Shown in pieces: positions 51,836-59,580 of a stretch of DNA of 64,000 nucleotides. This stretch comes from Myceligenerans crystallogenes (lineage in GTDB: Bacteria > Actinomycetota > Actinomycetes > Actinomycetales > Cellulomonadaceae): NCBI RefSeq assembly GCF_039529775.1, contig NZ_BAAANL010000004.1:310001-374000 (forward strand), written 5' to 3'. The notes under the pieces are model-generated. The model saw nothing but the letters and a program-made list of their open reading frames with translations. It was not told where the DNA came from and ran no database searches. A program made the position numbers and the translations under genes. The number at the start of each line of letters is the position of its first letter. Position 1 is the first letter of the stretch.

Positions 51836-53535
51836 TCGGGTTCCTCCGGACGTTCGGTCGTTCGATCAGGATGCCCGACGCCGCCGCCGTCGTCGGACAC
51901 GGACGTGCCGGACGGGAACCGGCCTGGCCGGGGCGCGCCGTCCGGGGTCCGGCCGGGTTCGGGCTCGCCGGACGCGGGCGGGCTGGGCTCGGACGTACCG
52001 GAGGGGGACCGGCCAGGCTCGGACGTGCCGGACGAGGCCCGGCCGGCTGCCGGGGTACCTGCCGTGGAGCCGGTTGGCATGGGTTCACTCGGCTCTGCCC
52101 AGGGCGGCCGGTCCGGGCCGGGGAGCGGGAACGTCGCACGGACGAGCCAGCCGGCGTCGTCCGGTCCCGTGCGGAGCGTGCCGCCGAGGGCCTCGACGCG
52201 TTCCCGCATGCCGCGCAGGCCGTAGCCGGCTCGGTGGCCGGGGGTGGCCGCACCGCCGTCGTCGGACACGACGACGACGCACGACGCACCCTCCCGGCGC
52301 ACCGAGACGGCCACGCGCGTCGCGCCGGAGGCGTGGCGCCGGATGTTCGTCAGGGATTCCTGAACCACCCGGTGGATCGCCCCGGCGACGCGCTCGGGGA
52401 TACCGGGGGCGTCGACGTCGAGCGTCACGGCGAGGCCCTCGGCGCGGGTCTGCGCCACGAGGCGGTCGAGCCCCGAGAGATCCCAGGTGACGGCGAGGGG
52501 CGCGGAGAGGTCGGGGGACGACGACGGCGGGTGCGGCCCGGGCAGCTCCGCGGCCTGCGGTGCGCCCGGCGATCGGGTCGTGTCGGGCGATCGGGTCGCG
52601 TCCGGCGGCGCGGGATCCGGGGCCTCCGCGCGCACGATGCCGAGGACGGTGCGGACCTCAGCGAGGGCGTCGCGGCTGGTGTCGCGGATGTTGGTGAGGG
52701 CGATGCGGGCCTGTTCCGGGTCCCGGCCGAGGAGATGGAGGCCGACGCCCGCCTGGACGTTGATGCCGGACAGGGAGTGGGCGAGCACGTCGTGCAGTTC
52801 GCGGGCGATGCGCAGGCGCTCGGCGGTGACGGCGGTGCGCTCGCGTTCGGCGGCGGTCTCCCGGGCCGCCGCGCGGGCGGCGACCCGGCGGGTCACGCGG
52901 TCCCGCATGGCGCCCGCCATCAGGAGCGTGACCGCGGTCCAGGCCGTGCCCGCGCCGAGGCCGGTGAGCGAGAGGCCGACGTCGGGGGGCCCGGGGGAGC
53001 CTCCGGCGCCGCCTCCGGGTTCCCGGTGCTGCGGGCCCCAGCCGTTCCGCGGGCCGCCCCAGCCGCGATCGGCCCAGCCGCGATCGGCCCAGCCGGGATC
53101 GGCCCAGACCGGCGGTTCGAGCATGCCGGCCGTGACGACGACGCCGAGCAGCAGGGCCGCGCCCGCCCAGGCGAGCACGCGTGCGCGGCGCGGGGGCCCG
53201 CACAGGATCACGGCGGCGAGCAGCACGACTGGTGCGGCGATCGCCGGGCCCCAGGGCCGGCCCGTCAGGAGGAAGACGAAGGTCGCGCCCGCCGAGGCGA
53301 CGACGGCGGCGGCGGGACGGCCGGGCAGCAGGAACACGAGGGCCAACGGCGTGACGAGGAGCAACGCGACGCCGGCCAGGCCGATCTCGCGTGCCTCGGG
53401 CTGCCCGAACGACGCGCCGGCGCTCCCGGCCAGGGTCACCACGAAGAGCGCGACCGCGACGAAGACGCGTCCGCGGGTCCGCCCGAGCGGTCCCCGCTCC
53501 GGCCCTCCCCACGGGCCCCACTGGTCGAGCGACAT
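51832..53535 (-). CDS. Two-component sensor histidine kinase with long Pro/Ser/Thr tail
   Basis: A 567-residue kinase. About five helices lie at 22-140 and one near 190-210, split by a Trp/Gly/Pro loop with three near repeats of WADRGW type. HisKA_3 His248 lies in ARELHDVLAHSLSG and the HATPase G-box in GYGLRGMRERVEALGG. After the ATPase, about 90 residues are low-complexity Pro/Ser/Gly/Thr (repeats of the SGTSEPGR kind), unusual at the cytoplasmic end of a kinase. The ATG lies 7 nt after TAGCGT, so the mRNA is probably leaderless. Its signal is unknown. Phased CCGGAAC repeats lie about 90-170 bp upstream. Confidence 0.9.
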   Translation of the reverse strand: MSLDQWGPWGGPERGPLGRTRGRVFVAVALFVVTLAGSAGASFGQPEAREIGLAGVALLLVTPLALVFLLPGRPAAAVVASAGATFVFLLTGRPWGPAIAAPVVLLAAVILCGPPRRARVLAWAGAALLLGVVVTAGMLEPPVWADPGWADRGWADRGWGGPRNGWGPQHREPGGGAGGSPGPPDVGLSLTGLGAGTAWTAVTLLMAGAMRDRVTRRVAARAAARETAAERERTAVTAERLRIARELHDVLAHSLSGINVQAGVGLHLLGRDPEQARIALTNIRDTSRDALAEVRTVLGIVRAEAPDPAPPDATRSPDTTRSPGAPQAAELPGPHPPSSSPDLSAPLAVTWDLSGLDRLVAQTRAEGLAVTLDVDAPGIPERVAGAIHRVVQESLTNIRRHASGATRVAVSVRREGASCVVVVSDDGGAATPGHRAGYGLRGMRERVEALGGTLRTGPDDAGWLVRATFPLPGPDRPPWAEPSEPMPTGSTAGTPAAGRASSGTSEPGRSPSGTSEPSPPASGEPEPGRTPDGAPRPGRFPSGTSVSDDGGGVGHPDRTTERPEEPE

Positions 53536-53617
53536 GCTCGCCACGCTAGCGGGACCGGGCACGTGCCGCGTCCCCCTGCGGTGCCGTGTGTACCGGCACC
53601 CTGGTCGCACGCCGGCC

Positions 53618-53706
53618 CGGCAGGCCGGAACGCCGGCGGCCCGGCGCCGGAACGGCGGTCCGGCAGGCCGGAACGGCGGACGCACGCCGGCTTGTCCGGC
53701 CGGAAC
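53618..53706. repeat. Spaced CCGGAAC repeats upstream of the second two-component operon
   Basis: CCGGAAC occurs at 53625, 53647, 53668 and 53700, spaced 22, 21 and 32 bp, near two, two and three helical turns. Two of the copies lie in an exact 15-bp direct repeat (CGGCAGGCCGGAACG at 53618-53632 and 53661-53675). The gap 53536-53789 holds nothing else beyond the kinase promoter and no gene. The repeats may bind the response regulator. Confidence 0.45.
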
Positions 53707-53789
53707 CGTGCCCGCCTGCAGCGACGCCGGTCGCGCCCGACGGCGTCGGGCCGCGATCCAGGCCGCGCCCGCGCAGGTCCCGGACCGCC

Positions 53790-55925
53790 TCAGCTCGCCG
53801 GGACGTCGCGGTGCAGTTCCGCGAGCCAGGTCGTCGCCTTCGCGTCGGACGGCATCCGCCAGTCCCCGCGCGGCGACAGCGTGCCGCCGGCCAGGACCTT
53901 CGGCCCGTTCGGGATCGCCGACCGCTTGAACTGGTTCGCGAAGAACCGCTTCAGGAACAGCTCGAGCCAGCGCCGGATCGTCGCCAGGTCGTAGGCGGCC
54001 CGGTCCGCGTCGCGGTAGCCGGGCGGCCAGGCGCCGGCGTCCAGGTCGTGCCAGGCGTGCCAGGCGAGGAAGGCGATGCGGCTCGGCCGCAGGCCGTAGC
54101 GCAGCAGCCAGTAGAGCGTGAAGTCCTGCAGCGCGTACGGGCCGACGGACGCCTCCGTGGACTGCGGCTTCTCGCCGTCGCGCGCCGGGATCAGCTCCGG
54201 CGAGATCTCCTGCTCCAGGATCTCGGCGAGCACCGTGTTGGTCACCGAGCCGGCCGAGCCGAGCTGCTCCGTGTCGATCGCCCACCGGATCAGGTGCTGG
54301 ATCAGGGTCTTCGGCACGCCGGTGTTCACCGCGTAGTGCGACATCTGGTCGCCGACCCCGTAGGTCGCCCAGCCGAGCGCCAGCTCCGACAGGTCCCCCG
54401 TGCCCAGCACGATCCCGCCGCGGTGGTTCGCGAGGCGGAACAGGTAGTCGGTGCGCAGGCCCGCCTGGACGTTCTCGAAGGTCACGTCGTACTGCGCGCT
54501 GCCGCCGGAGTACGGGTGGTCCAGATCCTTGAGCATCTGCTCCGCGGCGGGCCTGATGTCGAGCTCCTCGAACGTCACGCCCAGCGACGTCGACAGCCGC
54601 GTCGCCCGCTCCTTCGTCTCCTTCGACGTCGCGAACCCCGGCATCGTGAACGCGTGGATGTCGCTGCGCGGCCGCCCGAGCCGGTCCATCGCCTTGGCGG
54701 CCACGACGAGCGCGTGCGTCGAGTCGAGCCCGCCCGACACCCCGAGGATCACCTTCGGCGACCCGATCGCCGTCAGTCGTCGTTCCAGCCCGCTGACCTG
54801 GATGTTGTACGCCTCGTAGCAGTCCTGCGCGAGCCGTTCGGCGTCGTCGGGCACGAACGGGAACCGGTCGACGCGCCGCCGCAGGCCGATGTCGCCGGAC
54901 GGCGGATTCACGTGAAACGCGATCTCGCGGAAGGTGTCCGACGACGCGGCGCCGCGCGCCGTGGCCGCCGAGCCGTGCCCGCCGGCTGCGCCGTTTCCGC
55001 CGGCCGCGCCACGGCCGTCGTCGGACAGGATCCCGAGCGACGTGGCGTTGTCGTCGAACGTGCCCTGGCGCAGGCGTTCCTGGCGGAGGCGGTCGAGGTC
55101 GACGTCGACGACGGTGCGGCGCGGGCCGTCGGGGAAGCGTTCCGTCTCGCCGAGCAGGTCGCCGCCCTCGTAGACCATGGTCTGGCCGTCCCAGGAGAGG
55201 TCCGTGGTGGACTCGCCCTGGCCCGCCGCCGTGTAGACGTAGGCCGCGTTGCAGCGCGCGCTCGCGCTGCGCACCAGCAGGCGCCGATCCTCGGCGCGCG
55301 CCACGGTGATGGGGCTGGCGCTGAGGTTGAGCAGGACGGTCGCGCCGGCGAGGGCCGCGCGGGCCGACGGCGGGACGGGCACCCACATGTCCTCGCACAC
55401 CTCGACGTGCACGGCCAGGCCGGGGACGTCGTCGGCCCGGAAGATCAGGTCCGTGCCGAGCGGGACGTCCTCGCCGAGCAGCCGGATGCTGTCGCCCCGC
55501 ACCTCGCTGCCCGGCGCGAAGTGGCGCTTCTCGTAGAACTCCCGGTAGTTCGGCAGGAAGGACTTGGGCGCGACGCCGAGGATCCGCCCGCGATGCACGA
55601 CGACGGCGCAGTTCAGCAGCCGGTTCCCGGACAGCAGCGGCGTCCCGACGACGAGCACCGGGGTGAGCTCGGCGCTCGCGGCGACCAGCGCGCGCAGGGC
55701 CTCCAGCACGCCGTCGAGCAGCGTGTCCTGCAGGAGCAGGTCGTCGATCGCGTACCCGCTCAGGCACAGCTCGGGGAACACCGCGACAGCGACGCCCTCG
55801 GCGTGACACGCCCGCGCCTGCTCCAGCACGGACGCCACGTTGGCGCCCGGATCCGCGGGCGTCACGGGAACGGTGCATGCCGCGACCCGAGCAAACCCCT
55901 GGGCATACGCGTTGTAGAAGTCCAC
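53790..55925 (-). CDS. nadE: Glutamine-dependent NAD+ synthetase
   Basis: A 711-residue enzyme that amidates nicotinate adenine dinucleotide to NAD+, taking ammonia from glutamine. The nitrilase-like glutaminase domain has the Glu52-Lys121-Cys177 triad (FPELCLSGY, APKSFLPNY, HVEVCEDMW). The synthetase domain has the P-loop SGGLDST (about 397-403). Between them is a Gly/Ala-rich insert (about 303-327) not expected in the family. The GTG start lies 6 nt after TAGACT, so the mRNA is probably leaderless. It stands alone, divergent from hipBA. Confidence 0.96.
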   Translation of the reverse strand: MDFYNAYAQGFARVAACTVPVTPADPGANVASVLEQARACHAEGVAVAVFPELCLSGYAIDDLLLQDTLLDGVLEALRALVAASAELTPVLVVGTPLLSGNRLLNCAVVVHRGRILGVAPKSFLPNYREFYEKRHFAPGSEVRGDSIRLLGEDVPLGTDLIFRADDVPGLAVHVEVCEDMWVPVPPSARAALAGATVLLNLSASPITVARAEDRRLLVRSASARCNAAYVYTAAGQGESTTDLSWDGQTMVYEGGDLLGETERFPDGPRRTVVDVDLDRLRQERLRQGTFDDNATSLGILSDDGRGAAGGNGAAGGHGSAATARGAASSDTFREIAFHVNPPSGDIGLRRRVDRFPFVPDDAERLAQDCYEAYNIQVSGLERRLTAIGSPKVILGVSGGLDSTHALVVAAKAMDRLGRPRSDIHAFTMPGFATSKETKERATRLSTSLGVTFEELDIRPAAEQMLKDLDHPYSGGSAQYDVTFENVQAGLRTDYLFRLANHRGGIVLGTGDLSELALGWATYGVGDQMSHYAVNTGVPKTLIQHLIRWAIDTEQLGSAGSVTNTVLAEILEQEISPELIPARDGEKPQSTEASVGPYALQDFTLYWLLRYGLRPSRIAFLAWHAWHDLDAGAWPPGYRDADRAAYDLATIRRWLELFLKRFFANQFKRSAIPNGPKVLAGGTLSPRGDWRMPSDAKATTWLAELHRDVPAS

Positions 55926-56054
55926 GCTCCGAGTCTAGGTTCGCGAGGTCAGGGACCTTCGATCAGGGGTTCCTGTGCCAGGTGACGGAAACGTTCCATC
56001 GGCCCGGTGTCACGGTGCGTGCCGAACAGGGTCCACGGGATACCCGCCGACCTG

Positions 56055-56158
56055 CGGATGTGACTGCTACATCACATCCGGGAATGTGCCTCACGAGTCA
56101 CATTCGCAGATGTGCGCTAGAATCCACATTGGCAGATGTGACCCAGGAGTCACATCGC
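56055..56158. promoter_or_regulatory. Four tandem 26-bp operators and promoter of hipBA
   Basis: Four sites abut exactly: 56055-56080, 56081-56106, 56107-56132 and 56133-56158. Each has the form (G/A)ATGTG-N10-CACAT(C/T), with the half-sites in the same place in every 26-bp unit; the first has perfect 9-bp arms (CGGATGTGA, TCACATCCG) around 8 bp. The 8-bp centre of the third contains TAGAAT (56118-56123), an excellent -10 box, 52 bp before hipB. Bound HipB (with HipA) would thus cover the promoter. The arrangement resembles cooperative autoregulation in E. coli hipBA, though sequence and spacing differ. Confidence 0.85.
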
Positions 56159-56175
56159 ACGCTCAGGAGGCCGCC

Positions 56176-56391
56176 ATGCAGGTGCAGACATTGGTGGATA
56201 TCGGTGCGCTGGTGCGTGGCGCCCGGGAGGATGCCGGACTGACTCAAGCCGAACTCGCCCGGCGGGCGCGTGTCTCACGTGAGTGGCTGGTGCGCTTCGA
56301 GGCCGGCCGCACCAACCCGCAGCTCCCGCGGATCCTGGCGGTACTGGCGCAGCTTGATCTCGTACTCGAAGTCGTCAAGGAGGAGGGGTGA
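56176..56391 (+). CDS. hipB: HipB-like antitoxin, XRE-family repressor
   Basis: A 71-residue Cro/CI-type HTH protein (LVDIGALVRGAREDAGLTQ, then ELARRARVSREWLVRFEAGRTNP and LAQLDLVLEVV). It is expected to bind the four operators directly upstream and to hold HipA in an inactive complex. AGGAGG lies 5 nt before the ATG; longer readings run through the operators and are rejected. hipA starts 4 nt after its stop. Confidence 0.93.
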   Translation: MQVQTLVDIGALVRGAREDAGLTQAELARRARVSREWLVRFEAGRTNPQLPRILAVLAQLDLVLEVVKEEG

Positions 56392-56394
56392 GCA

Positions 56395-57753
56395 ATGCCT
56401 GACAAGCAGCTCGACGTCTACATGGACGGCCTACGCGCCGGCGCCGTGGTCATGACGGGGGCAGGCGCATTGTCGTTCTTCTACGACGACGACTATCGAT
56501 CGAGACCCGATACCTCGCCGCTCTCCCTGTCGATGCCCAAGGCGATCTCCCGTCACAAGCAGCGCGCCGTCCGACCCTTTCTTCAAGGTCTGCTGCCCGA
56601 CAACGACCAGGCGCTCGGTGCCATGGCGGCCACCCATCAGGTCTCGGCACGTTCACCGTTCGCCATCCTCCAGCACGTGGGCCACGACGTCGCGGGAGCC
56701 CTCCAGTTCATCGAACCGGGAGGCGAGAGCGAGGATGCGGTAGCCGATCGCAAGGCGGTCACACCGATGAGTGACGAGGAGGTGGCCGACGACCTGCGCT
56801 CTGTCATCGATGCGTACCGCACTGGTCGGCCTGTGCCCGCCGGTGGTCCGCTGAGGATGAGCCTGGCCGGCGCGCAGCCGAAGATCGCTCTGGTTCGTAC
56901 TGCGGACGGGGCCTGGGCCCGTCCGCAGCGGGGAGCGCCGACGACCCACATTCTCAAGCCCGAGTACTCCACCGCACGCTACCTGGCCGACGAGCGATTC
57001 CCTGACATGACGGTCGTGGAGATGTACAGCCTCGCCGTGACGCGGCACGCCGGGATACCTGCGCCCGACGCCAGGTACTGGCGGTCACCGGACGGAGACC
57101 TGCGTGCCCTCGTTCTCGAGAGGTACGACCGGCATGTCGGAGATGACGGGCTGATCCACCGCGATCACCAGGAGGATCTCTGTCAGGCGCTCTCGGTTCC
57201 ACCGGAGAAGAAGTACCAGCACAATGACGGAGGGCCCGGTGTCGGCCAGATCGGCGAGCTGTTCGGGCGAGCTGTTGCGGTGGGTGAGGTCCGACAGCTG
57301 GCCACCGACTTCCTGGCGTTGCTCACACTCAATATCGCACTGGTCAACACTGACGCGCACGCCAAGAATTACTCGCTGATGCTGCGCGGGAAGTCGGTGT
57401 CCCTTGCCCCTGCCTACGATGTTCTGTCGATCGCGCTCTACGTGGATCGCGACGACCCGCGAAGCCCGTTGTACTTCCCGATGCGGATCGGGAACACGTA
57501 TGCGCTCAGGGGCATCATTCCGTCGGCGATCGCGGCCGAAGGGGTTCGCCTCGGTCTGCCCGGGGACGAAGCGCGTGACGTCGTCGATTCCGTGCTCGCG
57601 CGCGTTCCCGCGGCCCTGGAGCTGGCGCGCGAGGATGTCGCCGAGGTACCAGATGGCAAGGCCATCGCGGACAGGATCATGACGAACCTGCGCAAGATCT
57701 CACCGCTGTACGTCGACGATGCCCCGATCATGCTCACCAGTGCGCGGCTATGA
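56395..57753 (+). CDS. hipA: HipA-family serine/threonine kinase toxin
   Basis: A 452-residue kinase with the HipA N-subdomain (LDVYMDGLRAGAVVM, SPLSLSMPKA, FLQGLLPDN) and core: regulatory Ser156 in MSLAGAQPKIALV, ATP-binding Lys188 (THILKPE), catalytic Asp320 (NTDAHAKN) and metal Asp342 (PAYDVLS). All key residues are intact, so it should be active. It starts 4 nt after hipB, making a two-gene operon. GGAGG lies before its ATG, within the end of hipB. Its last codon and stop overlap the convergent MFS stop by 6 bp. It differs clearly from the hipA at 16.4-17.7 kb. The substrate is unknown. Confidence 0.94.
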   Translation: MPDKQLDVYMDGLRAGAVVMTGAGALSFFYDDDYRSRPDTSPLSLSMPKAISRHKQRAVRPFLQGLLPDNDQALGAMAATHQVSARSPFAILQHVGHDVAGALQFIEPGGESEDAVADRKAVTPMSDEEVADDLRSVIDAYRTGRPVPAGGPLRMSLAGAQPKIALVRTADGAWARPQRGAPTTHILKPEYSTARYLADERFPDMTVVEMYSLAVTRHAGIPAPDARYWRSPDGDLRALVLERYDRHVGDDGLIHRDHQEDLCQALSVPPEKKYQHNDGGPGVGQIGELFGRAVAVGEVRQLATDFLALLTLNIALVNTDAHAKNYSLMLRGKSVSLAPAYDVLSIALYVDRDDPRSPLYFPMRIGNTYALRGIIPSAIAAEGVRLGLPGDEARDVVDSVLARVPAALELAREDVAEVPDGKAIADRIMTNLRKISPLYVDDAPIMLTSARL

Positions 57754-59229
57754 CACCGGTTCGCGTGACGCGACGTCGTCGGGCATACGCCCTCGGGTGA
57801 ACAGGGCGAATGCCGCGGGGAGCAGGAGGATCGCTCCGGCGATGTTGACGGCCTGGAAGCCGCCGAAGGCGAGGACCGGGCCGGCCAGGGCCGCGGCGGC
57901 CGCGCCCGCGTAGTTCATCAGGGCGTCGGTGGCGCCCTGGAGGGGGAGCTTGAACCTGGGGTCGCTGACGTCGGCCAGCAGGGCCGACGCGGAGATGAGG
58001 CAGGCTGACCAGCCGAGACCCAGCAGGATCAGGGCGGCGGCCGTGACCACGGTCGCGGCGGGGTCGGGAGTTGCCGTGGCGTGGTGTTCGGCGTGGGTGG
58101 CGGCGTCGGACGCCATGACGGCGGCCGTGAAGCCGAGGGCGACCGCGGACGTCTGCAGGGCGAGGCCGAGGACGGCGGTGCGGGCCGCGCCCCAGGTGTC
58201 GGCGAGCCAGCCGAACAGCGGGCTGAGGGCGAACATGCCCAGGACGTGCAGGCTGATGACGATCCCGACCAGTTCCAGGGACATCCCGCCGTGCTGCATG
58301 TGGAGCGGCGTCATCACCATGACCATGATCATCACGGTGTGAGCGGTGGCCGTGGTCACGACGGCGAACCGGGCCCGGCCGTGGGTCCATGCCCAGGCGA
58401 GGGCGCCTATCGCGGTGGCCGGGCGTTCGTCCGGTGCAGGAGCGCCGTCCGCCGGCGAGAGCGCGGGATCATTGGCCGAGGCAGCCGAGGCAGCCGAGGC
58501 AGCCGGGGCAGCCGAGGCAGCCGGGGCAGCCGAGGCAGCCGGGGCAGCCGGGGCCGGCGAGGGGTCGCCGGAGGTTGCTGCCCCGGGTTCGTCCTCCTGG
58601 CCCGTGGCGTCCGCCGTGCTCGCCGGGCGGGCCGGGTCGCGATAGGCGAGGACGACGACCAGGCCCGCCAGCACGTAGGCGACCACCGAGAAGAGATAGG
58701 GGCCGGAAAGCGCCGGCAGGTCGAGCGCGTGGCCCAGTGCCTCGCCCGGGGCCGCGAGGTTCGGGCCCGCCACCGATCCGATCGTCGTCGCCCAGATCAC
58801 GAGCGACATGGTGCGGGCGCGTGTCGCCGCCGAGGCGTTCTCCGCGCCGGCGTAGCGCGACTGCAGGTTGGCGGCGCTGGCCACCCCGTACAGCGCCATC
58901 GCGACCAGGAAGAGCACGGGCTGGTCCAGGATCGCCGCACCGACGATCAGCACCGCGCCGAGGACCGCCAGCCCGTAGCCCCAGGTCAACGCGAGGCGGC
59001 GCCCGCGACGGGCCGCGACCCCCGCCAGCGGGATGGCCGTGACGGCGGCGCCCAACACACCGGCGGCCTGGGCGAGCCCGCCCATCGCGGTCCCCCCGAG
59101 ACGCTCCGCGAGGAGCGCGCCGACCGCCGCCCCCGACGCGACGCCGACCCCGCCCAGCAGGTTGCTCACGACGAGCACCGCCACGTTCCGGAGGCGGTGC
59201 GGGTTCGGGCCAGGAGCATGCTGGGTCAT
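57748..59229 (-). CDS. MFS transporter (drug-exporter-like)
   Basis: A 493-residue permease with twelve predicted helices in two halves. The first holds NLLGGVGVASGAAVGALLAERLG and a loop ARRGRRLALTWG of the motif-A kind. The central loop (about 228-270) is a low-complexity Ala/Ser/Pro stretch coded by 9-bp tandem repeats. The second half has His/Met-rich segments (TPLHMQHGGM, HAEHHATATP). The substrate is unknown. The ATG at 59229 is preferred; a start at 59259 is too close to the -10 of the PafBC-like promoter, and a GTG at 59238 is possible. Damage-type control would fit export of a genotoxic compound. Confidence 0.88.
   Translation of the reverse strand: MTQHAPGPNPHRLRNVAVLVVSNLLGGVGVASGAAVGALLAERLGGTAMGGLAQAAGVLGAAVTAIPLAGVAARRGRRLALTWGYGLAVLGAVLIVGAAILDQPVLFLVAMALYGVASAANLQSRYAGAENASAATRARTMSLVIWATTIGSVAGPNLAAPGEALGHALDLPALSGPYLFSVVAYVLAGLVVVLAYRDPARPASTADATGQEDEPGAATSGDPSPAPAAPAASAAPAASAAPAASAASAASANDPALSPADGAPAPDERPATAIGALAWAWTHGRARFAVVTTATAHTVMIMVMVMTPLHMQHGGMSLELVGIVISLHVLGMFALSPLFGWLADTWGAARTAVLGLALQTSAVALGFTAAVMASDAATHAEHHATATPDPAATVVTAAALILLGLGWSACLISASALLADVSDPRFKLPLQGATDALMNYAGAAAAALAGPVLAFGGFQAVNIAGAILLLPAAFALFTRGRMPDDVASREPVS
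58475..58555. repeat. 9-bp tandem repeats within the MFS gene
   Basis: Eight copies of GCCG(A/G)GGCA, with a ninth degenerate one, code for alternating Ala-Ala-Ser and Ala-Ala-Pro in the central cytoplasmic loop. The unit is a multiple of three, so copy-number change would keep the frame and alter only loop length. Confidence 0.9.
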
Positions 59230-59261
59230 CGGGGTCACTTTCGGTCGGCAGGTCTCCATGA

Positions 59262-59283
59262 ACGGTAGACGGGGACTCTGACA
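59262..59283 (-). promoter_or_regulatory. PafBC / RecA-NDp-like promoter of the MFS gene
   Basis: On the minus strand TGTCAGAG (59283-59276), 8 nt, TACCGT (59267-59262), which fits TAnnnT. The upstream sequence, with TCGTCGATGTCAGAG, is shared with the exonuclease promoter. The -10 ends 32 bp before the ATG at 59229. Confidence 0.65.
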
Positions 59284-59342
59284 TCGACGAAGGGCGCCGC
59301 GGAAGGTACGGGCCGAGGGACTCGCTGTCGACGGCACGTGCA

Positions 59343-59369
59343 GCGCAGGGTGGGGACCGAGGAACGAGG
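59343..59369. repeat. Dispersed 27-bp repeat, copy 3
   Basis: GCGCAGGGTGGGGACCGAGG, continuing AACGAGG, matches copy 1 (39887-39913) at 24 of 27 positions, in the same orientation relative to a minus-strand gene with a PafBC-like promoter. Confidence 0.55.
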
Positions 59370-59580
59370 TTCCCGCCCGGAGCGGAACGTGACGGAGACG
59401 GCGCGAAAACACGGCACGTGCCTGGAGCGGAACCCGAGGAGATGTCAGCGACAGGTACTGACATGAACTCATCCCGGAGCTCCGGGGGTTCTGGGGTTCT
59501 GGGGTCCGGCCGGGACTCGTGGGCAACGCAACAAGGCGGTTCCGGCCGGGTGTTCAGAGTGCCGGAGTAGGGTGCGGACC

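Larger units (their letters stand above)
59230..59580. other. Gene-free, repeat-rich region between the MFS and CopC-like genes
   Basis: No gene is seen in these 351 bp. They hold the MFS promoter (59262-59283), a dispersed repeat copy (59343-59369), a direct repeat of ACGGCACGTGC at 59331 and 59411, another of GGAGCGGAAC at 59379 and 59424, and an inverted repeat (ATGTCAG-N9-CTGACAT, 59442-59464) with the same TGTCAG word as the PafBC-like sites. TAGGGT at 59568-59573 lies 7 nt before the CopC-like start and is probably its -10. Confidence 0.7.

Noticed and set aside
51832..55878. A single 1348-residue protein joining the sensor kinase to the nadE strand
   Set aside because: The upstream part is a frame shadow of nadE. 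The kinase begins at 53535 after a TAGCGT box.
56055..56158. Four 26-bp repeats as a small CRISPR array
   Set aside because: The units abut without spacers, are internally palindromic, and lie directly before hipB with a promoter inside. They are operators.
58475..58555. 9-bp repeats as a CRISPR or regulatory iteron
   Set aside because: They lie inside a coding region, in frame, and explain an Ala/Ser/Pro linker.
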